From the NCBI GenBank assembly GCA_003246895.1, contig QKCL01000019.1:1-64000 (forward strand): a stretch of 64,000 bases of DNA, in the 5' to 3' direction. Every line of letters begins with the position of its first letter. The first letter of the stretch is position 1. Position numbers and translations under genes: made by a program. The notes beneath the pieces were generated by a model that saw nothing but the letters and a program-made list of their open reading frames with translations, was not told where the DNA came from and searched no databases. This document shows, in pieces, positions 35,201-45,009 of the stretch. The stretch is from Spirochaetota bacterium (GTDB lineage: Bacteria > Spirochaetota > UBA4802 > UBA5550).

Positions 35201-36877
35201 ATGAAAAGAATATTAATGATCGGCATTAATGCACGGTACAGCCACTCAAATCTGGCACTACATTACCTTCGGCAATATATAGACTCTCCAGAATACCATA
35301 TTGATATAAAAGAATATTCAATAAAAGAGAATTTATCAAAAATTCTTTGTGATATAAAAGGGTCCTGCGCTGATGTACTGGTTCTGTCGGTTTACATCTG
35401 GAATTCCATAATTGTTAAGCAGCTTCTGAAAGACCTTTCAGATAGTTTAGCAGATACCCCACGTGTTATTCTTGGCGGGCCTGAGGTAAGTTATACGCCG
35501 CAGGCATGGATAGATAATTTTTCTGCAATTGATTATATTATTGCCGGGCCGGGAGAGGAATCACTAAAAAGAATTCTTGACTCCATGGATTCGGCTTCCA
35601 TGGATAAAATAGTCCGGTATCCCAATCCTCCATTTGATGAGATTCCGTTCCCATACATTGATAATGATTTTGAAAAATTCAGTCATAGAATCGTGTATTA
35701 TGAGAGCTCAAGGGGCTGTGCCTTTAACTGCTCCTACTGTCTTTCTTCAAGAAGGGATCAGAAAACGGAGTTCAAATCATCGGAAAAGGTGTTTCATGAA
35801 CTTGACCAGATATGCAGACATAATATCAGAACATTAAAATTTGTGGACCGCACATTTAACTGCCCTCGTGGGAGAGCACTTCAGATCTGGAAATATATAG
35901 CTGAAAAATATTCAGGAAGAGGGATTGTTTTTCATTTTGAAGTACATCCGGAACTGCTGGATGAAGAAGATATTGAGTATCTTTCAAGTGTGCAGGACGG
36001 GCTTTTTCAGTTTGAAATCGGGATACAGTCCATGAATCTTCGGACTCTTAAGGAAATAAACCGGCTCTTTAATCTGGAGAAGGTTATCACAAATGCACTG
36101 AGAGTCTGCCTAATCGGCAGCATACACTGTCACGTTGATATAATAGCCGGGCTTCCCTTTGAGGATCTGGAGAGTTATATATATTCTTTTAACATGGTTC
36201 ACGGGCTGGGGGCTGATCATTTTCAGCCCGGAATACTTAAAATTCTTCCGGGGACTGAAATGTACGACAGGGCATCGGAATACGGCATGGAATGGTCTAC
36301 TGAGCCTCCATATGAAGTTATGTGCAATAAATGGATCGGCATGGAAGATTTCGCAATGGTCAAAGGAGTTTCGAAAATTACTGAACTCATCTTTAATTCT
36401 GGAAAATTTTCAACAGCCCTGAATTTTATGCTGGAGAAAGCTGGAAGTCCCTGGGAACTGTATAAAACTCTCTGGCTTGATTATTTCAGGAAGGCCGACT
36501 TTATCAGGGATTTTGATTCTGTAGGCATGCTTCTTATGAAATATATGGAGGATAGGGTTGAAAGACGGGATTTTGAGTATTTCATCGATCTTCTTGCCAT
36601 GGACTGGGTGAGGATCTCAAAAAAATGCCACTTCCCTGAAGCATTAAAGAAACATATAAGAGAGAACGCAAGAAAAACCGGATACCGTTATTTTATTGAG
36701 AAATCAAGCAACAACATGATTGAAGCTGACGGCATTTTTTTTACTTCAACAATGCTTAAAAAAAGTATTTTTTATATACCGCTTTCAGACAGATTCAGGA
36801 ATGAGCAGGGTGTTGAGTACGGTGTTGTATTTCTTACTTCAGGGGAAAAGCTGCTTTTCCCTGAGGAAGTTCATTGA
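35201..36877 (+). CDS. B12-binding radical SAM protein (DUF4080 type)
   Basis: A protein of about 558 residues. The N-terminal 130 residues are a cobalamin-binding Rossmann-like domain (MIGINARYSHSNLAL). The radical SAM core follows, with SSRGCAFNCSYCLSSR (C-x3-C-x2-C near residue 175). The C-terminal 200 residues match the DUF4080 extension. Class B radical SAM enzymes of this group methylate or rearrange unactivated carbons; the substrate is unknown. The start could be GTG 35195 or ATG 35201; neither has a good ribosome site. It lies 55 bp after the STAS gene. Confidence 0.9.
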   Translation: MKRILMIGINARYSHSNLALHYLRQYIDSPEYHIDIKEYSIKENLSKILCDIKGSCADVLVLSVYIWNSIIVKQLLKDLSDSLADTPRVILGGPEVSYTPQAWIDNFSAIDYIIAGPGEESLKRILDSMDSASMDKIVRYPNPPFDEIPFPYIDNDFEKFSHRIVYYESSRGCAFNCSYCLSSRRDQKTEFKSSEKVFHELDQICRHNIRTLKFVDRTFNCPRGRALQIWKYIAEKYSGRGIVFHFEVHPELLDEEDIEYLSSVQDGLFQFEIGIQSMNLRTLKEINRLFNLEKVITNALRVCLIGSIHCHVDIIAGLPFEDLESYIYSFNMVHGLGADHFQPGILKILPGTEMYDRASEYGMEWSTEPPYEVMCNKWIGMEDFAMVKGVSKITELIFNSGKFSTALNFMLEKAGSPWELYKTLWLDYFRKADFIRDFDSVGMLLMKYMEDRVERRDFEYFIDLLAMDWVRISKKCHFPEALKKHIRENARKTGYRYFIEKSSNNMIEADGIFFTSTMLKKSIFYIPLSDRFRNEQGVEYGVVFLTSGEKLLFPEEVH

Positions 36878-36944
36878 AAAGAATTGATTTTAACGGTACT
36901 AATGATTATTTTTTATAAACATCTATGACTCAAAGAGTGAGTGT

Positions 36945-38516
36945 ATGAATGAAATAGTGCTGATGCTTTCTGTTATGGTTTTTTTTATTTCAGTAGTGTT
37001 TATTGTAAGGACAAGATACTGCAGGCAAAAGTACGGACTTATATTTGATTCGTCCAAAGACCTGTTGCTTATAATTCAGGATGGTGTTATCGTAGACTGC
37101 AATATGAGTGCTGCAAATTTATTTGCAGTTTACTGCGGTGATATTATCGGAAGAAGCATACTTGAGTTTTCTCCGGAGAAACAGCCTGACGGATACAGGT
37201 CTGTCCAGTTTCTTGAAGAGATCAGGGATAAGTGCCTGTCTACGGGAACGGCTGAGGCAGAATGGTTTCTGGACCTTCCCCAGGGCAGGGGAACATTTGT
37301 TCATATAGTCTTTCTCCGGCGGGGTATAGGGAAGAAAATTTATGGAATTGTCAGGGATATTGATTATGAGAAACGGCTTGAATCCCAGATCAAGCAGTCC
37401 CAGAAACTTGAAGTTGTGGGTCTCCTTGCAGGCAGTGTGGCGCATGATTTTAATAATAAGCTTGTAAGTATTCTGGGGAATGCGGAACTTCTCCTTAAAA
37501 AAATGGAAGGGGATTCAGACAGCAGAAAATATGCAGAGTTGATAATGGACGGGGCCTATCAGGCCAGGGATCTGACAAAAAAAATTACACGGTTCCTGAG
37601 AAAGGACCGTTTTCTATCCGAGAAGGTTAATCTTCATGAGTTAATTGATCTATCTGTTGATTTTCTGGAAAAAAATATTGATAAGAAAATTTCCATTGTC
37701 AAATCATTTGCTGCATCAAACGCCATGGTAATAGGCGACAGTACTCTCCTCCAGAGCCTTTTATTGAATCTCGAAATGAATGCGGCCGAGGCCATGCCGA
37801 ACGGGGGAGTTCTTACTTTTTCGACCACCAATCTTGAACTTGATTCCTCTTTCTGTAAGTATGAACCATTTTATCCGGAGCCTGGAATGTATATTGAAAT
37901 CAGTGTTGCCGATACCGGAATCGGCATGTCCCAGAAGGTAATGAACAGGGCATTCCAGCCCTTTTATACGACCAAATCGGGCGGAAGTGCGGGACTCGGG
38001 CTTTCAGCTGTTAACAGTGTAGTGAAGGATCATAAGGGGTTTGTCAAAATCTACTCTGAGGAGGGTCTCGGTACTGTTGTAAATCTTTTCTTTCAGGTTG
38101 CCCCGGGAACTCCGGTTGTTCGTGAGGAGAAGAATCATGACATGGTCAAGGGTTCAGGAGCTGTCATGGTTGTGGATGATGATTTAATGGTTCTGGAAAC
38201 AACAAGTGACCAGCTCAGGTCTCTGGGATTTGAGGTCCATGCATTTTCCTCCGCCTCAGAAGCCCTGGATTTTTATAGAAAAATACAGGGTGAAGTGGTA
38301 TTTTCTGTAATTGATGTAAATATGTCGGAGATTAACGGGCTTGAAGCCGTTGCAATAATCAAAAAGATTAAACCTGACAGCAGGATTCTTCTTAATTCGG
38401 GTTTCAGTGAAGAATTCGTTCTGGACGGCAAGGGGAAAATTGAAGGTGTCTATTTCATACAGAAGCCCTTTGTGCTTAACTCTCTCAGCGTGGTAATTAA
38501 AAAAATAATATCATGA
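36945..38516 (+). CDS. PAS hybrid histidine kinase with C-terminal receiver
   Basis: A 523-residue protein. It has one N-terminal TM (about 3-22), a PAS domain (about 28-145), a HisKA of the HDFNN type (GSVAHDFNNKLVSILGNAEL), HATPase (MNAAEAMPNGG, DTGIGM, GGSAGLGLS), and a receiver with VVDDD and the phosphoacceptor in VIDVNMSEING. No output domain is present. It ends 12 bp before a convergent kinase with the same HisKA-HATPase-receiver order, which suggests a duplicated pair. Confidence 0.93.
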   Translation: MNEIVLMLSVMVFFISVVFIVRTRYCRQKYGLIFDSSKDLLLIIQDGVIVDCNMSAANLFAVYCGDIIGRSILEFSPEKQPDGYRSVQFLEEIRDKCLSTGTAEAEWFLDLPQGRGTFVHIVFLRRGIGKKIYGIVRDIDYEKRLESQIKQSQKLEVVGLLAGSVAHDFNNKLVSILGNAELLLKKMEGDSDSRKYAELIMDGAYQARDLTKKITRFLRKDRFLSEKVNLHELIDLSVDFLEKNIDKKISIVKSFAASNAMVIGDSTLLQSLLLNLEMNAAEAMPNGGVLTFSTTNLELDSSFCKYEPFYPEPGMYIEISVADTGIGMSQKVMNRAFQPFYTTKSGGSAGLGLSAVNSVVKDHKGFVKIYSEEGLGTVVNLFFQVAPGTPVVREEKNHDMVKGSGAVMVVDDDLMVLETTSDQLRSLGFEVHAFSSASEALDFYRKIQGEVVFSVIDVNMSEINGLEAVAIIKKIKPDSRILLNSGFSEEFVLDGKGKIEGVYFIQKPFVLNSLSVVIKKIIS

Positions 38517-38528
38517 TAATGTGAATGT

Positions 38529-41066
38529 TTAATATTTTTCCGTTATTATTTCTGAAATGGATTTTGACAGACTCGAGAGTGTATAGGGCTTCTGGATAAA
38601 GGACTTGATGCCAAGGTTCAGGAGTTCTTCAATCCTTTCATCTTTTAAATATCCGGAAGCCAGAAGTACAGGAACTTTGCTGTTTATTTTGTTTATTTCA
38701 AGGAACGTTTCCCTGCCGGAGATATTCGGCATGACCATGTCGAGCAGTATGGCGTTGATTTCACTGTTTCTGGATTTGAATATATCTATTGCTGTCATTC
38801 CGTCTTCTGCGGTAATTACTGTGTAGCCGCATTTTTCAAGTATTCTTCTGGCTGTCTTTCGCATGAGATTCTCATCATCCACAACAAGCACAGTACCTGT
38901 TCCCATAACTATTGTTGTTTCGGTTTTACTGATTACCCTGGCCGAAACTGTCTTGTTGTCCGATACCGGAACATATATTCTGAAGGTTGTACCTTCCCCC
39001 GGAGTGGAATTGACTTCTATGAATCCGTTGTGCTGCTTGATTACATTATATGTCATGGAAAGGCCAAGCCCTATGCTTTTCTTCCCCTTCTTTGTCGTAA
39101 AAAACGGGTCGAATATTTTCTGAAGGTTCTCCCTGGGGATTCCCACTCCCGTATCTGTAACTGAAATTTTCCAGTAATCGGAGGGCCTTATATCCGGATT
39201 TCCCTTTAGAGCAGGGGAATCCCTGTTTATCTTTTCAATGGTGAGAGCAAGATCTCCTCCCCATTTGCTTTCGTTGTCTTTCATTATAGTCATTGCATGG
39301 GAACTGTTAATTGCTATGTTAAGTATTGACTGCTCTATAAGATTTGTGTCAATTTCGGAGAGAGCGGGTTCGTTGAAAGGGGTAAATGAAATATTTATTG
39401 ATTTGTCGAATGAGTTCTCACACAGGTGTATTACGTTGTCAATGCAGTGGTTCAGGTCTGCGGTAACAAAAGAGAGGTTCTGTTTTTTTGAAATGAGAAG
39501 AAGCTGGTTTATCATTTCCGATGCCCTTGAACTTGCCTCATTAAGTGTATCAAGGTATTTCTGGAGTTTGTTTTTTTCGAATGTTTCTGTTTCATGGAGG
39601 TGAAAGTCCATTAGAGACAGTGTGCCTATTATTCCGCCGAGAACATTGTTGAAGTCATGGGCCAGACCTCCCGCCAGTGTACCTATCATTTCCATTTTCT
39701 GTATCTGGTGGAGCTGGTTGTCCCGTTTAATTATCTCCCTCATATCGCGGATGACTGTTTCTACGCTCTCCCTGTCACGGAAGGTAATATTGCTGGAAGA
39801 GATAGTTGAGGGTACTTCATGGCCGGAAGAGTCTATGAACAAGACAAAGTAGTCTTTCAGTTTGCCCTGTTCATCAAGGGCTTTTATTATTTTATTTCTG
39901 TCATCATCGGGGTTTTTATATAACCCCGAAATGTTGAAGTCAGCCAGATCCCTGTCGCTGTATCCGAATATTTTTTTGAAATTTTCGTTATATGATACCA
40001 GTTTTCCTTCTCTTGTGGTGATTACTATGGCATCAGGAGCAAGGCTGAAGAGGTTCCTGAAGTTTTCTTCGTTTTTAAGTGCCCTTAACTCGGCGATTTT
40101 CCTTTCTTCATTTGATTTGAGAAGAAAAAATATAAGTACCAGCAGCAGAAGAATACCCATGAGTATGAATATTACTGTAAAGATCTGTTCCCTGGTAAGC
40201 GAGGCACTGTGGCTGCTGTCAACAAGATAGATTATATCCCAACCCGTATAACTGATGGATTCCTTGAGCAGATTGTAGGCTGTGCCGTCAAGGCGTACTG
40301 TGTTTCTGTTCAGGAGTTCGGGCATGGGGTCAAGGGGCTGGTTGTAGAACTGCTTTGATTTTTTTATTATGTCAATGTCGGTTCTGCTCAGGGGGAGAGC
40401 TGATCTGTAGAGCCATTTGGAAATGTTTGTTGCGAATATTATTCCGTCCTGTGAAAGAAGAAAAACAGGGTGACGGGATCCTTTCAGAATCTGATCCACT
40501 TTGTCCATGTCCATTTTTATGACCATTACACCGATAATTTCTTTTCTGCTGTTTGAGAAGACCGGTGAACTGAAATATACTCCCCTTTCATTTGTAACAA
40601 CGCCAAGGGCCGGGTAAATATATTTTTTTCCGGACATGGCCTTTTTAAAATACGGTCTGAAGGAGAAGTTATGGCCTGTAAGAGTCTGATTGTTGTCATA
40701 GGGTGAGCATGCCTTTACAATCCCTTTTTTATCTATGGTATATACGATAGCCGCATCATAGAGCAGTTTTGTAGTATTTAATACTGTGAGGATGTTTTTG
40801 TTGTCGGGTCTTGTAGCCCCTTTCAGTAAATTCACAACTTCGTTATTTTTTGAGAGTGAAAATACGGCTGTCTGGAGGCTGTTGAAATAGTATCCTTCCA
40901 GTTCAAGTTTAATCTCCGTGATCTGTTTGTTGTGATATGACTGGAGATTGTGTCTGGACAGAAATGAAAATGATGTTATGATTATGAAGACAAGAAAGAG
41001 AATGACAAAGGAAAAAATCATAAGCCGGTTTTCAATAATTTTTCCCGTTTGTTTAAAAATTTTCAT
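38529..41066 (-). CDS. dCache-PAS hybrid histidine kinase with C-terminal receiver
   Basis: An 845-residue membrane kinase. It has TM1 (about 14-36), a large periplasmic dCache-type sensor (about 40-290), TM2 (about 297-317), PAS (about 335-455), HisKA with GGLAHDFNNVLGGIIGTLSL, HATPase (DTGVGIPRENL, IGLGLSMTYNV), and a receiver with LLDMVMPNISG and IQKPY. The core closely resembles the convergent kinase ending 12 bp away. dCache domains usually bind small metabolites; the ligand is not predicted. Confidence 0.94.
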   Translation of the reverse strand: MKIFKQTGKIIENRLMIFSFVILFLVFIIITSFSFLSRHNLQSYHNKQITEIKLELEGYYFNSLQTAVFSLSKNNEVVNLLKGATRPDNKNILTVLNTTKLLYDAAIVYTIDKKGIVKACSPYDNNQTLTGHNFSFRPYFKKAMSGKKYIYPALGVVTNERGVYFSSPVFSNSRKEIIGVMVIKMDMDKVDQILKGSRHPVFLLSQDGIIFATNISKWLYRSALPLSRTDIDIIKKSKQFYNQPLDPMPELLNRNTVRLDGTAYNLLKESISYTGWDIIYLVDSSHSASLTREQIFTVIFILMGILLLLVLIFFLLKSNEERKIAELRALKNEENFRNLFSLAPDAIVITTREGKLVSYNENFKKIFGYSDRDLADFNISGLYKNPDDDRNKIIKALDEQGKLKDYFVLFIDSSGHEVPSTISSSNITFRDRESVETVIRDMREIIKRDNQLHQIQKMEMIGTLAGGLAHDFNNVLGGIIGTLSLMDFHLHETETFEKNKLQKYLDTLNEASSRASEMINQLLLISKKQNLSFVTADLNHCIDNVIHLCENSFDKSINISFTPFNEPALSEIDTNLIEQSILNIAINSSHAMTIMKDNESKWGGDLALTIEKINRDSPALKGNPDIRPSDYWKISVTDTGVGIPRENLQKIFDPFFTTKKGKKSIGLGLSMTYNVIKQHNGFIEVNSTPGEGTTFRIYVPVSDNKTVSARVISKTETTIVMGTGTVLVVDDENLMRKTARRILEKCGYTVITAEDGMTAIDIFKSRNSEINAILLDMVMPNISGRETFLEINKINSKVPVLLASGYLKDERIEELLNLGIKSFIQKPYTLSSLSKSISEIITEKY

Positions 41067-41213
41067 TATCGAAGGTCAACCTCTTCTAAGTTATGCGAAC
41101 GGGTATAATATATAATATGTACAGGCAAAAAGAAAGATTAAAATATTGTGAACTTCAAAATTATCCTGACTGCTCTGGAGTATGCCTGCTCCGGACGTAA
41201 CTAATGAAGGATA

Positions 41214-42191
41214 TCAGATATTCCCTCTGTCCTGTTTCAGTATTGATGTATCTATATCCGGATGTCTGGAGATGAATTCATCTGTTTTCATGTCTATTCT
41301 CTCATTATGAAGTCTGATGCTTTCAGGATCAGGGTCAAGAGGCCTGTGACTAATGAATTTTCTGAGCTGGTCTATCTCCTTCATTATGCTGATTGAATCA
41401 GGGTTCATGTGGCTTTGGCAGAACTTTTCCCATATGTAGTCTATGGCGCTTTGTGATGGATGTATCATGTCCCTTTCATAGAAACGGTAGTCTCTCAGTT
41501 CATCCATGAGTATTTCGTATGATGGGAAGTATCCGGTTCCGGAGGTTCCTGCGATTATATCATTAATTGCAAGGAACAGGGCCGATTTGCTCAGCTGGTT
41601 TTCATGCGCTCCGTCTCTCCAGTGCCGGACCGGGCTAACAGTAAAAATGAAGGAGATGGAGCTGTTTATTTCTCTTATTTTTTTAATGGAGGAGAGGAGG
41701 GCAGCTGATATTTCTGATACTGTGAGCATTCTTTTCGTGAATTCATGCTGTGGAATTTTGTGGCAGTTTGCCGCGATGGATGATGTCTTTCTGTGAATGT
41801 ATGCCCATGCCGTGCCGGGGGTAATTATGGCTGCATTGCAGTTTTTCAGGTATGACCGGGCTTGTTCAATTGAACTGTTTATTTTTGTAAGGCATTTTTC
41901 AGGGTCTCTGTCCGAAAAAAACCCGTGGTGATTCATGCTGTACCATCTGCCTCTGTTTTCCAGGAGATCTTCCTGTGTGTATTTTTTTCCTGAGGCAGTT
42001 TCTGTCAGTGACAGTGCTATTGATACGGGGTTGTATATTATTCCATGGGGATTTGATGCTCCGTTAAAGAGATAATTTCTTAATTTTCCGGCAATATTCT
42101 CTGCAAAGCAGGAGCCTGCTGTTAAATATGTTGTGCTGTGGCTGATTTTTATTGCTGATTCAGCGGTTTTTACCTGGGTCCTGAAATCCAT
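41214..42191 (-). CDS. GSCFA-domain protein
   Basis: The sequence TAGSCFAENIAGKLRNYLF near residue 25 is the GSCFA motif that names this family, an SGNH-like hydrolase fold. NPHGIIYNPVSIALSL and the later RDMIHPSQSAIDYIWEKF also fit, the last supplying a probable catalytic His. At 325 residues it is normal length. No signal peptide is seen. Substrate unknown; family members are often near polysaccharide genes, but here the neighbours are a kinase and cobalamin genes. Confidence 0.92.
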   Translation of the reverse strand: MDFRTQVKTAESAIKISHSTTYLTAGSCFAENIAGKLRNYLFNGASNPHGIIYNPVSIALSLTETASGKKYTQEDLLENRGRWYSMNHHGFFSDRDPEKCLTKINSSIEQARSYLKNCNAAIITPGTAWAYIHRKTSSIAANCHKIPQHEFTKRMLTVSEISAALLSSIKKIREINSSISFIFTVSPVRHWRDGAHENQLSKSALFLAINDIIAGTSGTGYFPSYEILMDELRDYRFYERDMIHPSQSAIDYIWEKFCQSHMNPDSISIMKEIDQLRKFISHRPLDPDPESIRLHNERIDMKTDEFISRHPDIDTSILKQDRGNI

Positions 42192-42301
42192 TCTGCCTCT
42201 TGTCTTTGCATGTTATAAAAAAACGAACTTTTGTAATTATGGAAAATAATTATTGAAATTATTGTTTATAGAAAAATTATTGTCAATAAATGATTTTCCC
42301 C

Positions 42302-42315
42302 AATTCCCGGGAATT
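42302..42315. promoter_or_regulatory. Palindrome upstream of the cobalamin genes
   Basis: AATTCCCGGGAATT is a perfect 14-bp palindrome ending 28 bases before the methyltransferase ATG. It could be a small operator or chance. The 152-bp interval is too short for a full cobalamin riboswitch and none of its conserved boxes is seen. Confidence 0.3.
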
Positions 42316-42343
42316 TTGAAGCTGGTATAACAGGAGAACAGAC

Positions 42344-43063
42344 ATGACCTTAGGAACCCTTTATGGAATAGGAATCGGCCCGGGTGATCCCGAATTAATG
42401 ACAGTCAAGGGCGCCAGACTGCTTTCTGAGGCAAAACATATATTTGTACCGAGAGGCCATAAGGGCAGGGATAGTGTAGCCCATAACATTGCAGGCGGGT
42501 ATTTTTCGAAAGAGGCTGAAATACATGAAGTAGTTTTTCATGCGGCAGAGGACAGCGACGGGCTCCAGAAGTACTGGTATGATGTCGCAAGGGATGTTGC
42601 TTCGGTTATTGAAAAGGGTGATGATGTGTGTTTCATTACTCTGGGGGATGCGCTCTTTTATTCCACATACATATATGTGGTCTGGGAACTTAGAAAAATT
42701 CTTCCTGAAGTCGTAATTGAAACTGTGCCGGGAATCCCTGCTTTCAGCGCAGTGTCTTCTATTGCCGAATTCCCTCTGGGATACAGAAAAAATCCTGTAC
42801 TTGTAATTCCCGCAGATGATGAAATGGATGTCCTCAAAAGGGCTGTGAAGAACGACTGTTCAATTGCCATCATGAAGGTGGGCAACCATTTTGAAAAGAT
42901 TCTGGAAATACTTGAAGAAAACAATCTGGTCAACAGAAGTGTCTTTGTGGCAAAGGTGGGACTCCCTGAACAGCGTATAGAATGGGATTTAAGGTCTCTA
43001 AAGGGTAAAATTACCAAGAAAGAATATCTTTCAATAATTCTTATTAATAATAATAGCGATTAA
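42344..43063 (+). CDS. cobI: Precorrin-2/cobalt-factor II C20-methyltransferase
   Basis: A 239-residue SAM-dependent tetrapyrrole methylase. The N-terminal LYGIGIGPGDPELMTVKGAR is the CobI/CbiL signature; the middle has FITLGDALFYSTY and TVPGIPAFSAVSS. It methylates C20 of precorrin-2 (or cobalt-factor II) in corrin-ring synthesis. The next gene, 8 bp on, encodes the following enzyme. AGGAG 9 bases before the ATG supports the start. Whether the aerobic or anaerobic route applies cannot be read from this pair, though the overall gene content suggests anaerobic. Confidence 0.94.
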   Translation: MTLGTLYGIGIGPGDPELMTVKGARLLSEAKHIFVPRGHKGRDSVAHNIAGGYFSKEAEIHEVVFHAAEDSDGLQKYWYDVARDVASVIEKGDDVCFITLGDALFYSTYIYVVWELRKILPEVVIETVPGIPAFSAVSSIAEFPLGYRKNPVLVIPADDEMDVLKRAVKNDCSIAIMKVGNHFEKILEILEENNLVNRSVFVAKVGLPEQRIEWDLRSLKGKITKKEYLSIILINNNSD

Positions 43064-43071
43064 GGTGGACT

Positions 43072-43815
43072 ATGTCAGCAGGTAAGGGAAAAATATATCT
43101 TGTGGGGCTGGGGACCGGAAACCGTCTGGACCTGACACCACGGGCAGTTAAGGCTCTTGAGGAGAGTGATTCTATTGCCGGATATCATAAATATATTGAA
43201 TATATTGAGGACATCACCCGTAACAAGAGTGTAATAGCCTCGGGGATGAAGAAGGAGATTGACAGGTGCAAGGCCGCAGTTGAAGAGGCTCTGAAAGGGA
43301 AGGTGGTTTCTGTGGTTTCTTCAGGAGATGCCGGAGTGTACGGCATGGGCGGACTGGTTCTTGAAATAATATCAGCTGAGAATCTTGATCTGGATGTTGA
43401 ATTTATTCCCGGAATAACAGCGGCAACAGCAGCTGCCGCCCGTGTGGGAGCTCCGTTCATGCTCGATTTCGCGGTAATAAGCCTCAGTGACCTTCTTCAG
43501 GATTGGGATGTAATTCTGAAAAGACTTGAGGCGGCTGCCTCTGCGGATTTTGCTGTTGCTCTTTACAATCCAAAAAGCATGAAGCGTGTTACCCAGATTG
43601 AAGATGCGGCAGCCATATTCAGAAAATACAGGCCCGGTACAACTCCCGTGGCCATATGCACATCTGTTGGACGTGAAGATGAGAAAATAGTAATTTCAGA
43701 TCTTGATAATTTCCTCAATGAGGAGATAAACATGTTCAGCATTGTACTGATAGGCAACAGTACAAGTGTTACTGATAAGGGCTGGATCATTACTCCAAGG
43801 GGTTACAGGGTTTAA
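43072..43815 (+). CDS. cobJ: Precorrin-3B/cobalt-factor III C17-methyltransferase
   Basis: A 247-residue tetrapyrrole methylase. KIYLVGLGTGNRLDLTPRAV, then VSSGDAGVYGMGG and EFIPGITAATAAAARVGAP, place it with CobJ/CbiH, which contracts the ring while methylating C17. The closing SIVLIGNSTS is also typical. It is an operon with cobI (8-bp gap). No CbiE/T/D/F/C genes are in the window, so the rest of the pathway must be elsewhere. Confidence 0.94.
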   Translation: MSAGKGKIYLVGLGTGNRLDLTPRAVKALEESDSIAGYHKYIEYIEDITRNKSVIASGMKKEIDRCKAAVEEALKGKVVSVVSSGDAGVYGMGGLVLEIISAENLDLDVEFIPGITAATAAAARVGAPFMLDFAVISLSDLLQDWDVILKRLEAAASADFAVALYNPKSMKRVTQIEDAAAIFRKYRPGTTPVAICTSVGREDEKIVISDLDNFLNEEINMFSIVLIGNSTSVTDKGWIITPRGYRV

Positions 43816-43832
43816 TATTCTTATGTAAGTTT

Positions 43833-43850
43833 CTGTTCCTGTAGGAACAG
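43833..43850. terminator. Hairpin after cobJ
   Basis: CTGTTCC (43833-43839) pairs with GGAACAG (43844-43850) around TGTA. There is no T run. Its arms recur in the 36-bp palindrome at 60687-60722, so it may be a dispersed repeat used as a terminator between convergent genes. Confidence 0.45.
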
Positions 43851-43896
43851 GAGACTTCGAAAAGGTTCAGGCAGTCTGGTTTTTGTATCAAGAAAA

Positions 43897-43919
43897 CTGG
43901 GCAGCTTGCACTGCCCCAG
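43897..43919. terminator. Second hairpin between cobJ and the regulator gene
   Basis: CTGGGCAG (43897-43904) pairs with CTGCCCCAG (43911-43919) with one bulged C. It lies in the 225-bp gap between convergent genes and could terminate either. Confidence 0.4.
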
Positions 43920-44040
43920 AAGGAGAGTTTACACTTATTTGATATTCATTTCTTGTATTTATGGATATTTAATATTGAGTTTATTTGGATTAATGTCAAA
44001 TTTTTTTCCATAAGGGTTTTTCTTAAAAAATAAGTTTTTG

Positions 44041-45009
44041 TCATGTTCTTCCGGTTATTTTTCCCAGATTTGCCAGATCATACCCTCCAAGAGTACTTAT
44101 TTCATTCCGGAAATCTTCAGAATTTATGATGTCAAACAGAACCTTGAATTTTGTTGTATTGAAATCCTCTGTTTTTACGGCCAGTTCGTATTTTTCTGTC
44201 TGGAGAGGGATGAATTCAATGCCCTGAACCTGCTGTGCAGCTTTTTCATTTCCTATTGATACATCCGCCCCTCTCTGGGATATTATGCTTGCCGCTGCAA
44301 GATGTGACTGTGATTCCCTCTGGTAACCGTTTATTGAAGCTGATGATACTTTCATTTTTCTTAATTTTTCATCCAGCAATACTCTGACCCCGGCACCTTT
44401 TTCGCGGTTTAAAACCGTAAGGTCGCTTCTCAGAAGGTCGCTCCATCCCTTTATTTTTTTCGGATTACCCTTCTGGACATAAAATCCCACATTTCTGCAG
44501 GCCAGGTGTATGAGCGTGCAGGGAATTCCAGGCACCAGTGATTTAACGTAGCTTAGATTGTATGTGTCGGTGTCTCCATCCCATAGGTGAACTCCAGCGG
44601 CATCAACTTCACCCTGATACATGGCATAGAGTCCGTTGTAGCTTCCATGGTATGATCTCAGGCCTTTTATCTTGGCCGGAGACATTTCCAGATACCTGCA
44701 GAGAATATCAAGCATCAGATCCTGGCCGGAAATTATCAGTGTTCTGCTGTTCGTTCTGGTGCTGTCCCGGGAATCGCTATTGACGCTGATAAATTCATCA
44801 TGAGGCTGCGGCTGTTCTGCTGTTTCAAAAATGGTGGATTTCTTTTTGTGGTTCTTGTATGCTTCAACATCTTTCAGGTCTACCCGTACCTTTCTGCCGA
44901 TATGGTAGGCCTGCAGTTCCCCTCTCTTTATGAGTTCATATACAGTTGTTTTTGCGATTTTCAGTATATCTGCAACTTCCTGGGGAGTCAGTGATGTATC
45001 CTTGTTCAT
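44041..45009 (-). CDS. HTH plus periplasmic-binding-like regulator (probable Mo/W sensor)
   Basis: A 322-residue cytosolic regulator. The N-terminus is an excisionase-type winged helix (LTPQEVADILKIAKTTVYEL then IGRKVRVDLKDVEAY). From about residue 85 there is a PBP-like domain (PF12727 type: GLYAMYQGEVDAAGVHLWDG, NREKGAGVRVLLDEKLR). Such fusions control molybdate, tungstate or related oxyanion genes. I start at the ATG at 45009, with AGGG 8 bases before it, rather than a longer frame from 45069. It is divergent from the ABC ATPase with its riboswitch-like leader, and that position supports the role. Confidence 0.9.
   Translation of the reverse strand: MNKDTSLTPQEVADILKIAKTTVYELIKRGELQAYHIGRKVRVDLKDVEAYKNHKKKSTIFETAEQPQPHDEFISVNSDSRDSTRTNSRTLIISGQDLMLDILCRYLEMSPAKIKGLRSYHGSYNGLYAMYQGEVDAAGVHLWDGDTDTYNLSYVKSLVPGIPCTLIHLACRNVGFYVQKGNPKKIKGWSDLLRSDLTVLNREKGAGVRVLLDEKLRKMKVSSASINGYQRESQSHLAAASIISQRGADVSIGNEKAAQQVQGIEFIPLQTEKYELAVKTEDFNTTKFKVLFDIINSEDFRNEISTLGGYDLANLGKITGRT

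Noticed and set aside
42192-42343. Cobalamin riboswitch before cobI
   Set aside because: The interval is only 152 bp and no B12-box sequence is visible.
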